Part shown: piece by piece, positions 45,901 through 60,900 of the stretch
Position numbering within the stretch: position 1 is the first letter of the stretch
How the letters are laid out: each line of letters opens with the position of its first letter
DNA from: Macrostomum hystrix
Lineage: Eukaryota; Platyhelminthes; Macrostomidae
DNA length: 64,000 nucleotides
Direction: 5' to 3'
NCBI GenBank assembly: GCA_950097015.1
Contig: CATNEN010000025.1
Coordinates: forward strand, 3,449,001-3,513,000
Notes under the pieces: model-generated
What the model was told of the DNA's origin: nothing
What the model saw: the letters and a program-made list of their open reading frames with translations, nothing else
Database searches by the model: none
Position numbers and translations under genes: made by a program

Positions 45901-48900
45901 CTCTCTCTCTCTCTATGGTCTCTCTGTATGATCCGCCCAGCAATCAAAATGAAGCCTCTCTTGGCATACATGCGCACTATTTTCGAATGCATAATTTGTG
46001 GTCAGACCCTATGCATAGACTTTATGCCAACTGATATATATGTCAGTTTAGAGTGCACTATACAGTGCGTGAGCTGCACAGACTCAGCTAGCTTATAATA
46101 GAATCGTGTGAAACTGATTAATTGGCTTTGGCGAGACCAGTTTGCTCAATAGGCTCAAGCACATCCCAAAGCGTAAACGAGACTTCGAACTCACCATGTG
46201 CGTGATAGTCGCGACTTTTTTTCACGAAATCAAGACCCTTTCACAATCTGTTTTGCTTCTTTGTGTTACTAGATTCTGAGCTGGATCTATAACTAGATTC
46301 TGAGCTGGATCTATAACTAGAATCTGAGCTGGATCTATAACTAGAATCTGAGCTGGATCTATAACTAGATTCTGAGCTGGATCTATAACTAGATTCTGAG
46401 CTGGATCTATAACTAGAATCTGAGCTGGATCTATAACTAGATTCTGAGCTGGAAATATAAATAGATTGGAATCGAAGCAGGATTCGAAGTTGGAATCGAA
46501 GCAGGATTCGAAGTTGGAATCGAAGCAGGATTCGAAGTTGGAATCGAAGCAGGATTCGAAGTTGGAATCGAAGCAGTATGCCTAGAATCAGAGCCTTGGT
46601 TATGTTTTTTTCACCTAAAAATGCTCTTTTACCAATGTAATACTATAGCATGGTTTCCGAGGTCTTTAATGTCATGGCCGAGGGCGCGAAGCTCCTCGAG
46701 GCCATAGACATTAAAAACCGAGGAAACCGTGCTATAGGGTTATTGTAGTACGATAATAGTTTCCCATATATTTTAAAGATTTCTCTAAAAATGGATCAGT
46801 CCGAGGACGCGAAAGACCGCCTGACTGGGGAAACACCCATTAAAGACCGATGTCTATATTTCTTATGTCTATGGCCGAATATAGCGAGTTAAACTCTGGA
46901 TCTTCTGGATCGAAATCACTTAACCTGATGGAAGGAGATAGATCCTACCCTAGCGGTCTGCTACATATTGAATACGGAGACATAGTTGGACTGACGAAGG
47001 ACGACATAGAAGGACTACAATGCCACAGGCAATGGGCTTCAACGTTCAGACGGATCGGGGTCAGCAATTATTTGGTACTCTCAATTACTGCTTAACAGCT
47101 CTGTGCCTGGTCATGAATATCATTGTCCTCTCACTATGCGGTCAAAGAAAACAATGGAAGAAATTATGACAAACAAAAATAATCTTTGGCTGGCATTTGT
47201 TGAGCAGGTGGCAGCCTAGGGCCTCCTGGAGTGGATATTCGCTCTCTCGGCATTGGAGCACAGCCAAGGTGGGGTGGGTGGCTAAGAAGTCCTCAGCTCA
47301 TGCTCTCAAAGCATTTCGGCTTCAATAAACTCGCGCCTCAGCGGTAGGAGCAGCAACAAGTTTGCCCCCCCACAACCAAAGAAAGCAAAATGCCTTCCCA
47401 ACTTTTATGACCCACAACGGGGGGGCAGAGTGAACTCCGGTTGGTTTGGCCTGGGCTAACCGCGTCAAATACATTTTTATCCCCCTCCCAAGGGCGAGGA
47501 TCCGGTGACACAGACACTGCCGCCATTGACCCCACTATCTCTCCCCTGTTTTCTAACCAACCTCATCCACACCCTGACAACCAATGCAGCCATGCTCATT
47601 GGAGAGGTAGCTAAGGCGTTTGATTGATCAATTGACGGCGCAAAGCCGGGTGTAGTTTAAAGTGGTCGGCTAGTGATTCATCTCTGTTTAGAAGGCCGAG
47701 GGCATTCTATTCTGCCTCGCAGCTAGAATTTAGGCATGATCATTTGAGGGAATCGAAGCAGGATACGAAGTCAGAATCGAAACAGGATCTATAGATTAGC
47801 TAGAATCGAAGCAGGAACCGTATCTAGAATCGAAGCAGGATCCGTAGCTAGAATCGAAGAAGGATCCGTAGCTAGAATGGAAGCAGGATCCGTAGCATGG
47901 CCAGAATCGAAGCGGGATCCATAGCATGGTCAGAATCGAAGCAGGATTCGTAGCATGGCCAGAATCGAAGCAGGATCCGTAGCATGGCCAGAATCGAAGC
48001 AGGATCCGTAGCATAGCCAGAATCGAAGCAGGATCCGTGGCATGGTCAGAATCGAAGCAGGATCCGTAGCATGGCCAGAATCGAAGCAGGATCCTTATCT
48101 ATCCTAGCTAGTGGCTAGTGGAATCCTAGCTAGCTAGGATTAGGTAGAAGTGGAAGCAGGATCCTATAATGAAATTAGGATCTAGCGAAAGATGAGTGAA
48201 ATTGATACAGGGGATTAGATGAGGTTGCATTGAGGTGGCTGTACAGTAACTAAGCTTTGACACCGAGCGAAGAGGTGCCGGGTAATATCAGACACTTCTC
48301 GCATGCCCCTCAGCCTACGCTAATTACTAGTACGAGTCTGATCGGTGGGCTAGGCTTGGGGTATTAACCGCTGATACTACTCAAAGATGGTGTGGGCCTC
48401 TCATTCTGTCGTCACTATAGCTCGCACTATACCTACCTCCGCTGCCGTGACACTCCTTACTACAACTTTTTCTCCTTCTAACTCTGCTTGGAGAGAGAGA
48501 GAGAGAGATAGGCAGGGGGAGCAGAAATCTGAGACCCTTCGGCTCCCTTAATGATGCCGGATTCGTGTCTTCATAGCCTCAAAAGAAGGATAGATCTGCA
48601 GGCAGGGGAGTGGCATCTGCGGGCTGAGCACTATTTTCTCAGATAAGGCAGCTGCGATGCCTTACAAACTTTTCTTCTTCTCTCGCTTCTGCACACACAA
48701 TCTCAATCTCCCTCGGGATGATTAATAAAAGTGCAAACCAGTCGGGAGTTAGATTTTCTAGGGAAAACAAATCACACAAGGTTATCAATCCAATTCTCTC
48801 CGGGGGATTCATCTGTCAGTTATTTTTTACAAAGACGGGCTAGAATTCACAAAACTTCTGGGAATCGTAGCAAATCTAATAAATATTCAATTGAGCAATT

Positions 48901-51900
48901 GGAATTATTATTTTCTGAGAACTGGTCTGAAAATAGCCATTCTCAAAGAGGGGATGATATAAAAAAATTCCTAATTATTGCCAACTGTTGGGAAGTTGGG
49001 AAGTTTGGGGAAGAAGGCCCCTGGCATACCGCGCGTACCGTGCGTGGGATGTGGAATTGGGGGATTTTTTGGTTTGCTCTTGGACAGGCTGGGAGTTTGT
49101 GAAGGGAACAGGGAAGTGAAGGCTGACTTGAGCATTTTTTCCTAGGGAGATCCGCGCTCATTGAGGAGGTCACCGCAACGGCTAGCGGGTCCAGGTCAGT
49201 TCCATTGTGGGCTACGCAGAATTTGGGGTTTCAGCAAACAATCCCAGGTTGTATGCAATCTGCTGCTGCTGCTGCTGCTGCTGTGTGATTTGTGTGTCCG
49301 TGTCCTGACTGATTGCTTATCTTGTCTTTACCTTTATCTGGCAGGCTGTGATATTTCTCCATCTAATCCCTGCTGCCCTACCTGGGCATGGGGAGGGTGG
49401 GTAGTGGCGCTGCACTTTAAGATTCCGCGCCACACTCGCCAGGCCAAGGCCGAGGGTTGGGTCCGGGCGAAGAAACGGAAAGGAAGAAGAAAAAATTGAG
49501 CAAGAGAACAGAGGGAGAGCTGGAGAGAGCCCCATCTAGTTCTATTCAGTCTCGTGTGAACTCACAAACGGTTTCGGCTTGAGCTCCTGTGGCTTCCAGA
49601 CTCCCTTACCCCCACCCGGCTCTCTCATCTCCCTCATCTTCTTCATCGCCCAATCTCGCAATCCCAAGCCACACAAAAGTCGAGAGAGAAAAGAAGAGAG
49701 AGGAGAGCGAGGAGTGGGGAGTAGATTTTGACAGGCGACAGGGGACCCATGGACCTGTGCCAAACTGGGAGCGGAGGGATTTGAAGTTTGCCTTAGCCAC
49801 TTGGCGCCGCTGCCTTCTCCCACTTTTTCCTTCCATTCTCGATCCGACCCTCTCATCTTTCTCGAGTCGAGCCTCTTCAATTCTCTCCCAGCTCTAGCAG
49901 CCCCGGTTCGTTATCAAATCCTATTTTGGGGCTTTAGGTTTGAATTTTTTAAGGAAAAGTCTATACACAGCCCAAAGCCGCAGTGAATCGGTGAAGCAGG
50001 CATGAGGGAACTCTGCTTTGTCCACTCTGGTTATCTAGTTAATTGGCGTTCGCTTCTTATAAAAGAATCTTTTCTTTCTTTTTCTAAGCAACGTCTGTCT
50101 TTACTTGATTGGAAAAATCATTATTAAATTGTGGTGGAGCGCCGACCCAAGTTTTGGATTTCCGCTTCGACTATTTGATTCCTAGACTAGAACGATAGAG
50201 AAATCTCAGCATTGGCCAGCAGGTATCCGAAGTGTTTTGTCAATCAAATAGATGTCAATAGGGCTTTTTAGAAAGTAGGAATTGTGTTGAATGAGTTTCT
50301 AAGAAATCAATAACTTTCTGCCATTCTCCCATTGCCGCAGCTACGGCGACATGGTGCCGACCACCATCATTGGCAAGATTGTCGGCAGTGTCTGCTCATT
50401 GTCTGGCGTGCTGGTGATCGCCTTGCCGGTTCCCGTCATTGTTAGCAGCTTCTCTCGCATTTATCACCAGAATCAGCGAGCCGACAAGCGGAAGGCACAG
50501 AAGGTTGGAATTGATTGAGTTAATCGATTTTCAGTGACTTTCTTAGGTTGCAATCACTTTTTTGAGTGATTTTCAGAGGTTGCAGTGACCCTTATGAGGC
50601 TTCAGAGTGACTTTATGAGGTCACAATGTGACTTTCCAAGGTTGCGATGTGACTTTATGTGGATGCAGTGCGCAAGGTGACTTTCGGAGGCTGAAGGGTG
50701 ATATTCTATTTTGAAGAGAGACTTTCCGGCATTCTAATTTTAGAGTATTGTGTAGTTTCACTCCTTACTTTTATTCTTATAAAAGTAAGACATAAGATAA
50801 GGGCAACTGCTAATACACTAATAGAAAAGGACAACTGCTAATACACTAATAGATAAGGGCAACTGCTAATACACTAATAGATAAGGGCAACTGCTAATAC
50901 ACTAATAGAAAAGGACAACTGCTAATACACTAATAGATAAGGGCAACTGCTAATACACTAATAGATAAGGGCAACTGCTAATACACTAATAGATAAGGAC
51001 AACTGCTAATACACTAATAGAAAAGGACAACTGCTAATACACTAATAGATAAGGACAACTGCTAATACACTAATAGATAAGGACAACCGCTAATACACTA
51101 ATAGATAAGGGCAACTGCTAATACACTAATAGAAAAGGGCAACTGCTAATACACTAATAGATAAGGGCAACTGCTAATACACTAATAGATAAGGGCAACT
51201 GCTAATACACTAATAGATAAGGGCAACTGCTAATACACTAATAGATATGGACAACTGCTAATACACTAATAGATAAGGGCAACTGCTAATACACTAATAG
51301 ATAAGGGCAACTGCTAATACACTAATAGATAAGGACAACTGCTAATACACTAATAGATAAGGACAACTGCTAATACACTAATAGATAAGGACAACTGCTA
51401 ATACACTAATAGATAAGGGCAACTGCTAATACACTAATAGATAAGGGCAACTGCTAATACACTAATAGATAAGGGCAACTGCTAATACACTAATAGATAA
51501 GGGCAACTGCTAATACACTAATAGATAAGGGCAACTGCTAATACACTAATAGATAAGGACAACTGCTAATACACTAATAGATAAGGACAACTGCTAATAC
51601 ACTAATAGATAAGGGCAACTGCTAATACACTAATAGAAAAGGACAACTGCTAATACACTAATAGAAAAGGGCAACTGCTAATACACTAATAGATAAGGGC
51701 AACTGCTAATACACTAATAGATAAGGGCAACTGCTAATACACTAATAGAAAAGGACAACTGCTAATACACTAATAGAAAAGGGCAACTGCTAATACACTA
51801 ATAGATAAGGGCAACTGCTAATACACTAATAGATAACGGTAACTGCTAATACACTAATAGATAAGGACAACTGCTAATACACTAATAGAAAAGGACAACT

Positions 51901-54900
51901 GCTAATACACTAATAGATAAGGGCAACTGCTAATACACTAATAGAAAAGGACAACTGCTAATACACTAATAGATAAGGGCAACTGCTAATACACTAATAG
52001 ATAAGGGCAACTGCTAATACACTAATAGATAAGGGCAACTGCTAATCCCCTAATAGATAAGGGCAACTGCTAATCCCCTAATAGATAAGGGCAACTGCTA
52101 ATACACTAATAGATAAGGGCAACTGCTAATACACTAATAGATAAGGGCAACTGCTAATACACTAATAGAAAAGGACAACTGCTAATACACTAATAGATAA
52201 GGGCAACTGCTAATACACTAATAGATAAGGACAACTGCTAATACACTAATAGATAAGGACAACTGCTAATACACTAATAGATAAGGGCAACTGCTAATAC
52301 ACTAATAGATAAGGGCAACTGCTAATACACTAATAGATAAGGGCAACTGCTAATACACTAATAGATAAGGGCAACTGCTAATACACTAATAGATAAGGAC
52401 AACTGCTAATACACTAATAGATAAGGACAACTGCTAATACACTAATATATAAGGACAACTGCTAATACACTAATAGATAAGGACAACTGCTAATACACTA
52501 ATAGATAAGGACAACTGCTAATACACTAATAGATAAGGGCAACTGCTAATACACTAATAGATAAGGGCAACTGCTAATACACTAATAGATAAGGGCAACT
52601 GCTAATACACTAATAGATAAGGGCAACTGCTAATACACTAATAGATAAGGGCAACTGCTAATACACTAATAGATAAGGGCAACTGCTAATACACTAATAG
52701 ATAAGGGCAACTGCTAATACACTAATAGATAAGGACAACTGCTAATACACTAATAGATAAGGACAACTGCTAATACACTAATATATAAGGACAACTGCTA
52801 ATACACTAATAGATAAGGACAACTGCTAATACACTAATAGATAAGGACAACTGCTAATACACTAATAGATAAGGGCAACTGCTAATACACTAATAGATAA
52901 GGGCAACTGCTAATACACTAATAGATAAGGGCAACTGCTAATACACTAATAGATAAGGGCAACTGCTAATACACTAATAGATAAGGGCAACTGCTAATAC
53001 ACTAATAGATAAGGACAACTGCTAATACACTAATAGATAAGGGCAACTGCTAATACACTAATAGATAAGGGCAACTGCTAATACACTAATAGAAAAGGGC
53101 AACTGCTAATACACTAATAGATAAGGGCAACTGCTAATACACTAATAGATAAGGACAACTGCTAATACACTAATAGATAAGGGCAACTGCTAATACATTA
53201 ATAGATAAGGACAACTGCTAATACACTAATAGATAAGGGCAACTGCTAATACACTAATAGAAAAGGACAACTGCTAATACACTAATAGATAAGGGCAACT
53301 GCTAATACACTAATAGATAAGGGCAACTGCTAATACACTAATAGATAAGGGCAACTGCTAATACACTAATAGATAAGGGCAACTGCTAATACACTAATAG
53401 ATAAGGGCAACTGCTAATACACTAATAGAAAAGGGCAACTGCTAATACACTAATAGATAAGGGCAACTGCTAATACACTAATAGATAAGGGCAACTGCTA
53501 ATACACTAATAGATAAGGGCAACTGCTAATACACTAATAGATAAGGGCAACTGCTAATACACTAATAGAAAAGGGCAACTGCTAATACACTAATAGATAA
53601 GGGCAACTGCTAATACACTAATAGATAAGGACAACTGCTAATACACTAATAGATAAGGGCAACTGCTAATACACTAATAGATAAGGACAACTGCTAATAC
53701 ACTAATAGATAAGGGCAACTGCTAATACACTAATAGATAAGGGCAACTGCTAATACACTAATAGATAAGGGCAACTGCTAATACACTAATAGATAAGGAC
53801 AACTGCTAATACACTAATAGATAAGGACAACTGCTAATACACTAATAGATAAGGGCAACTGCTAATACACTAATAGATAAGGACAACTGCTAATACACTA
53901 ATAGATAAGGGCAACTGCTAATACACTAATAGATAAGGGCAACTGCTAATACACTAATAGATAAGGGCAACTGCTAATACACTAATAGAAAAGGGCAACT
54001 GCTAATACACTAATAGATAAGGGCAACTGCTAATACACTAATAGATAAGGACAACTGCTAATACACTAATAGATAAGGGCAACTGCTAATACACTAATAG
54101 ATAAGGGCAACTGCTAATACACTAATAGAAAAGGACAACTGCTAATACACTAATAGATAAGGGCAACTGCTAATACACTAATAGAAAAGGACAACTGCTA
54201 ATACACTAATAGAAAAGGACAACTGCTAATACACTAATAGAAAAGGACAACTGCTAATACACTAATAGAAAAGGACAACTGCTAATACACTAATAGATAA
54301 GGACAACTGCTAATACACTAATAGATAAGGACAACTGCTAATACACTAATAGATAAGGGCAACTGCTAATACACTAATAGATAAGGGCAACTGCTAATAC
54401 ACTAATAGATAAGGACAACTGCTAATACACTAATAGATAAGGGCAACTGCTAATACACTAATAGATAAGGGCAACTGCTAATACACTAATAGATAAGGGC
54501 AACTGCTAATACACTAATAGATAAGGGCAACTGCTAATACACTAATAGATAAGGGCAACTGCTAATACACTAATAGATAAGGGCAACTGCTAATACACTA
54601 ATAGATAAGGACAACTGCTAATACACTAATAGATAAGGGCAACTGCTAATACACTAATAGATAAGGGCAACTGCTAATACACTAATAGATAAGGGCAACT
54701 GCTAATACACTAATAGATAAGGGCAACTGCTAATACACTAATAGATAAGGGCAACTGCTAATACACTAATAGATAAGGACAACTGCTAATACACTAATAG
54801 ATAAGGGCAACTGCTAATACACTAATAGATAAGGACAACTGCTAATACACTAATAGAAAAGGACAACTGCTAATACACTAATAGATAAGGGCAACTGCTA

Positions 54901-57900
54901 ATACACTAATAGATAAGGACAACTGCTAATACACTAATAGATAAGGGCAACTGCTAATACACTAATAGATAAGGGCAACTGCTAATACACTAATAGAAAA
55001 GGACAACTGCTAATACACTAATAGATAAGGGCAACTGCTAATACACTAATAGATAAGGGCAACTGCTAATACACTAATAGATAAGGGCAACTGCTAATAC
55101 ACTAATAGATAAGGGCAACTGCTAATACATTAATAGATAAGGACAACTGCTAATACACTAATAGATAAGGGCAACTGCTAATACACTAATAGATAAGGGC
55201 AACTGCTAATACACTAATAGATAAGGGCAACTGCTAATACACTAATAGATAAGGGCAACTGCTAATACACTAATAGATAAGGGCAACTGCTAATACACTA
55301 ATAGATAAGGGCAACTGCTAATACACTAATAGATAAGGGCAACTGCTAATACACTAATAGATAAGGGCAACTGCTAATACACTAATAGATAAGGGCAACT
55401 GCTAATACACTAATAGATAAGGGCAACTGCTAATACACTAATAGATAAGGACAACTGCTAATACACTAATAGATAAGGGCAACTGCTAATACACTAATAG
55501 ATAAGGGCAACTGCTAATACACTAATAGATAAGGGCAACTGCTAATACACTAATAGATAAGGGCAACTGCTAATACACTAATAGATAAGGGCAACTGCTA
55601 ATACACTAATAGATAAGGACAACTGCTAATACACTAATAGATAAGGGCAACTGCTAATACACTAATAGATAAGGACAACTGCTAATACACTAATAGAAAG
55701 GACAACTGCTAATACACTAATAGATAAGGGCAACTGCTAATACACTAATAGATAAGGACAACTGCTAATACACTAATAGATAAGGGCAACTGCTAATACA
55801 CTAATAGATAAGGGCAACTGCTAATACACTAATAGAAAAGGACAACTGCTAATACACTAATAGATAAGGGCAACTGCTAATACACTAATAGATAAGGGCA
55901 ACTGCTAATACACTAATAGATAAGGGCAACTGCTAATACACTAATAGATAAGGACAACTGCTAATACACTAATAGATAAGGGCAACTGCTAATACACTAA
56001 TAGATAAGGGCAACTGCTAATACACTAATAGATAAGGGCAACTGCTAATACACTAATAGATAAGGGCAACTGCTAATACACTAATAGATAAGGACAACCG
56101 CTAATACACTAATAGATAAGGGCAACTGCTAATACACTAATAGAAAAGGACAACTGCTAATACACTAATAGATAAGGACAACTGCTAATACACTAATAGA
56201 TAAGGGCAACTGCTAATACACTAATAGATAAGGGCAACTGCTAATACACTAATAGATAAGGACAACTGCTAATACACTAATAGATAAGGGCAACTGCTAA
56301 TACACTAATAGATAAGGACAACTGCTAATACACTAATAGATAAGGGCAACTGCTAATACACTAATAGATAAGGACAACTGCTAATACACTAATAGATAAG
56401 GACAACTGCTAATACACTAATAGATAAGGACAACTGCTAATACACTAATAGATAAGGTCAACTGCTAATACACTAATAGATAAGGGCAACTGCTAATACA
56501 CTAATAGATAAGGGCAACTGCTAATACACTAATAGATAAGGGCAACTGCTAATACACTAATAGAAAAGGGCAACTGCTAATACACTAATAGATAAGGGCA
56601 ACTGCTAATACACTAATAGATAAGGACAACTGCTAATACACTAATAGATAAGGGCAACTGCTAATACACTAATAGAAAAGGGCAACTGCTAATACACTAA
56701 TAGAAAAGGACAACTGCTAATACACTAATAGATAAGGGCAACTGCTAATACACTAATAGATAAGGGCAACTGCTAATACACTAATAGATAAGGGCAACTG
56801 CTAATACACTAATAGAAAAGGACAACTGCTAATACACTAATAGAAAAGGACAACTGCTAATACACTAATAGAAAAGGGCAACTGCTAATACACTAATAGA
56901 AAAGGACAACTGCTAATACACTAATAGATAAGGGCAACTGCTAATACACTAATAGATAAGGACAACTGCTAATACACTAATAGATAAGGACAACTGCTAA
57001 TACACTAATAGATAAGGGCAACTGCTAATACACTAATAGATAAGGACAACTGCTAATACACTAATAGATAAGGGCAACTGCTAATACACTAATAGATAAG
57101 GGCAACTGCTAATACACTAATAGATAAGGGCAACTGCTAATACACTAATAGATAAGGGCAACTGCTAATACACTAATAGATAAGGGCAACTGCTAATCCA
57201 CTAATAGATAAGGGCAACTGCTAATACACTAATAGATAAGGGCAACTGCTAATACACTAATAGATAAGGGCAACTGCTAATACACTAATAGATAAGGGCA
57301 ACTGCTAATACACTAATAGATAAGGGCAACTGCTAATACACTAATAGATAAGGACAACTGCTAATAGACTAATAGATAAGGGCAACTGCTAATACACTAA
57401 TAGATAAGGACAACTGCTAATACACTAATAGATAAGGGCAACTGCTAATACACTAATAGATAAGGACAACTGCTAATACACTAATAGAAAAGGGCAACTG
57501 CTAATACACTAATAGAAAAGGACAACTGCTAATACACTAATAGATAAGGGCAACTGCTAATACACTAATAGATAAGGACAACCGCTAATACACTAATAGA
57601 TAAGGGCAACTGCTAATACACTAATAGATAAGGACAACTGCTAATACACTAATAGATAAGGGCAACTGCTAATACACTAATAGATAAGGGCAACTGCTAA
57701 TACACTAATAGATAAGGGCAACTGCTAATACACTAATAGATCAGGGCAACCGCTAATACACTAATAGATAAGGGCAACTGCTAATACACTAATAGATAAG
57801 GACAACTGCTAATACACTAATAGATAAGGACAACTGCTAATACACTAATAGATAAGGGCAACTGCTAATACACTAATAGATAAGGGCAACTGCTAATACA

Positions 57901-60900
57901 CTAATAGATAAGGGCAACTGCTAATACACTAATAGATAAGGGCAACTGCTAATACACTAATAGATCAGGGCAACCGCTAATACACTAATAGATAAGGGCA
58001 ACTGCTAATACACTAATAGATAAGGACAACTGCTAATACACTAATAGATAAGGACAACTGCTAATACACTAATAGATAAGGGCAACTGCTAATACACTAA
58101 TAGATAAGGACAACTGCTAATACACTAATAGATAAGGACAACTGCTAATACACTAATAGATAAGGGCAACTGCTAATACACTAATAGATAAGGACAACTG
58201 CTAATACACTAATAGATCAGGGCAACCGCTAATACACTAATAGATAAGGGCAACTGCTAATACACTAATAGATAAGGACAACTGCTAATACACTAATAGA
58301 TAAGGACAACTGCTAATACACTAATAGATAAGGGCAACTGCTAATACACTAATAGATAAGGGCAACTGCTAATACACTAATAGATAAGGACAACTGCTAA
58401 TACACTAATAGATAAGGACAACTGCTAATACACTAATAGATAAGGACAACTGCTAATACACTAATAGATCAGGGCAACCGCTAATACACTAATAGATAAG
58501 GGCAACTGCTAATACACTAATAGATAAGGACAACTGCTAATACACTAATAGATAAGGACAACTGCTAATACACTAATAGATAAGGGCAACTGCTAATACA
58601 CTAATAGATAAGGACAACTGCTAATACACTAATAGATAAGGACAACTGCTAATACACTAATAGATCAGGGCAACCGCTAATACACTAATAGATAAGGGCA
58701 ACTGCTAATACACTAATAGATAAGGACAACTGCTAATACACTAATAGATAAGGACAACTGCTAATACACTAATAGATAAGGGCAACTGCTAATACACTAA
58801 TAGATAAGGGCAACTGCTAATACACTAATAGATAAGGACGCCGTACAGAGCAATTTGTATGAAAATGTTTTCCTGCAGCAACACACTACGCTCGTTGTAT
58901 TGAAATTCAACTAATTGGCTTTTGTAAAATTTGGTATTGACTAGTTTGGCTATCGTAAAAACACGGAATGTCAAGCATTTGCAATAGTTAGTTATTGATA
59001 CTAATAATACACACAGTGTCTTATGTTAATCAATGTCTGTACATAAATTTACTTAATAAGTACATTACAGTGAAAGCTGAGTTGCCAATGCCAATACAAA
59101 TGAGAGACAGATACTATTTTAACCTCTGTGTTAAATATTAGCATTGAAATTCTATTTAGAGAATATCAAAATACATGCCTATAGTCTGGCTGTGTTTCAA
59201 AGCGTGCTTCAATGCACACTAGTCAGCTATGCATTGCTATACTGTTAAGCAGAACAGCTCTCAGAATAAGAATTCATATTTCATAGCGAATGATTCTCAA
59301 AGACAGATCAAAATTGTTTGCACAAACACTTAACAGAACACTCGACAACAGGACTTGGTTGGGACCCGATTCCTTAACAATTAATTCTAACCAATTTCTC
59401 CCGCATATCATGCTTCATGTATATAGACATGACTTCAGTTTTTGCTAGATCTAAGCAGGTAAAAATATCAGTCTGTTCCGAGTGCTGAGTGAATCACTTG
59501 CTAAATGAGCGACAGGCGAAAAAGCAAAAATCTTGCTTTGGAACTGCAACTGAAAAGCAGCAATGCGGGAAGAACTGACTTTTAATCTACTGTGTATGGT
59601 TGATTTGGGATCCAGTATATAGAATATTCTGTTGATTTGGGATCCAGTCTATAGAATATTTTGTTGATTTGGGATATAGTATGTAGGATATTTTGTTGAT
59701 TTGGGATATAGTATGTAGGATATTCTGTTGATTTGGGATCTAGTATGTAGGATATTCTGTTGATTTGGGATCTAGTATGTAGGATATTCTGTTGATTTGG
59801 GATCTAGTATGTAGGATATTCTGTTGATTTGGGATCTAGTATGTAGGATATTTTGTTGATTTGGGATCTAGTATGTAGGATATTCTGTTGATTTGGGATC
59901 TAGTATGTAGGATATTCTGTTGATTTGGGATCTAGTATGTAGGATATTCTGTTGATTTGGGATCTAGTATGTAGGATATTCTGTTGATTTGGGATCTAGT
60001 ATGTAGGATATTCTGTTGATTTGGGATCTAGTATGTAGGATATTTTGTTGATTTGGGATATAGTATGTAGGATATTCTGTTGATTTGGGATCTAGTATGT
60101 AGGATATTCTGTAGATTTGGGATCTAGTATGTAGGATATTCTGTTGATTTGGGATCTAGTATGTAGGATATTCTGTTGATTTGGGATCTAGTATGTAGGA
60201 TATTCTGTTGATTTGGGATCTAGTAGGTAGGATATTCTGTTGATTTGGGATCTAGTATGTAGGATATTCTGTTGATTTGGGATCTAGTATGTAGGATATT
60301 TTGTTGATTTGGGATCTAGTATGTAGGATATTCTGTTGATTTGGGATCTAGTATGTAGGATATTCTGTTGATTTGGGATCTAGTATGTAGGATATTCTGT
60401 TGATTTGGGATCTAGTATGTAGGATATTCTGTTGATTTGGGATCTAGTATGTAGGATATTCTGTTGATTTGGGATCTAGTATGTAGGATATTCTGTTGAT
60501 TTGGGATCTAGTATGTAGGATATTCTGTTGATTTGGGATCTAGTATGTAGGATATTCTGTTGATTTGGGATCTAGTATGTAGGATATTCTGTTGATTTGG
60601 GATCTAGTATGTAGGATATTCTGTTGATTTGGGATCTAGTATGTAGGATATTCTGTTGATTTGGGATCTAGTATGTAGGATATTCTGTTGATTTGGGATC
60701 TAGTATGTAGGATATTCTGTTGATTTGGGATCTAGTATGTAGGATATTCTGTTGATTTGGGATCTAGTATGTAGGATATTCTGTTGATTTGGGATCTAGT
60801 ATGTAGGATATTCTGTTGATTTGGGATCTAGTATGTAGGATATTCTGTTGATTTGGGATCTAGTATGTAGGATATTCTGTTGATTTGGGATCTAGTATGT

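Noticed and set aside
46850..47095. Small gene in Kv4 intron 1
   Set aside because: An 81-codon frame without family similarity or splice support, next to a foldback element.
50796..58838. CRISPR-like regular direct repeats
   Set aside because: The units abut without unique spacers, the period is 28 in total, and the setting is a eukaryotic intron.
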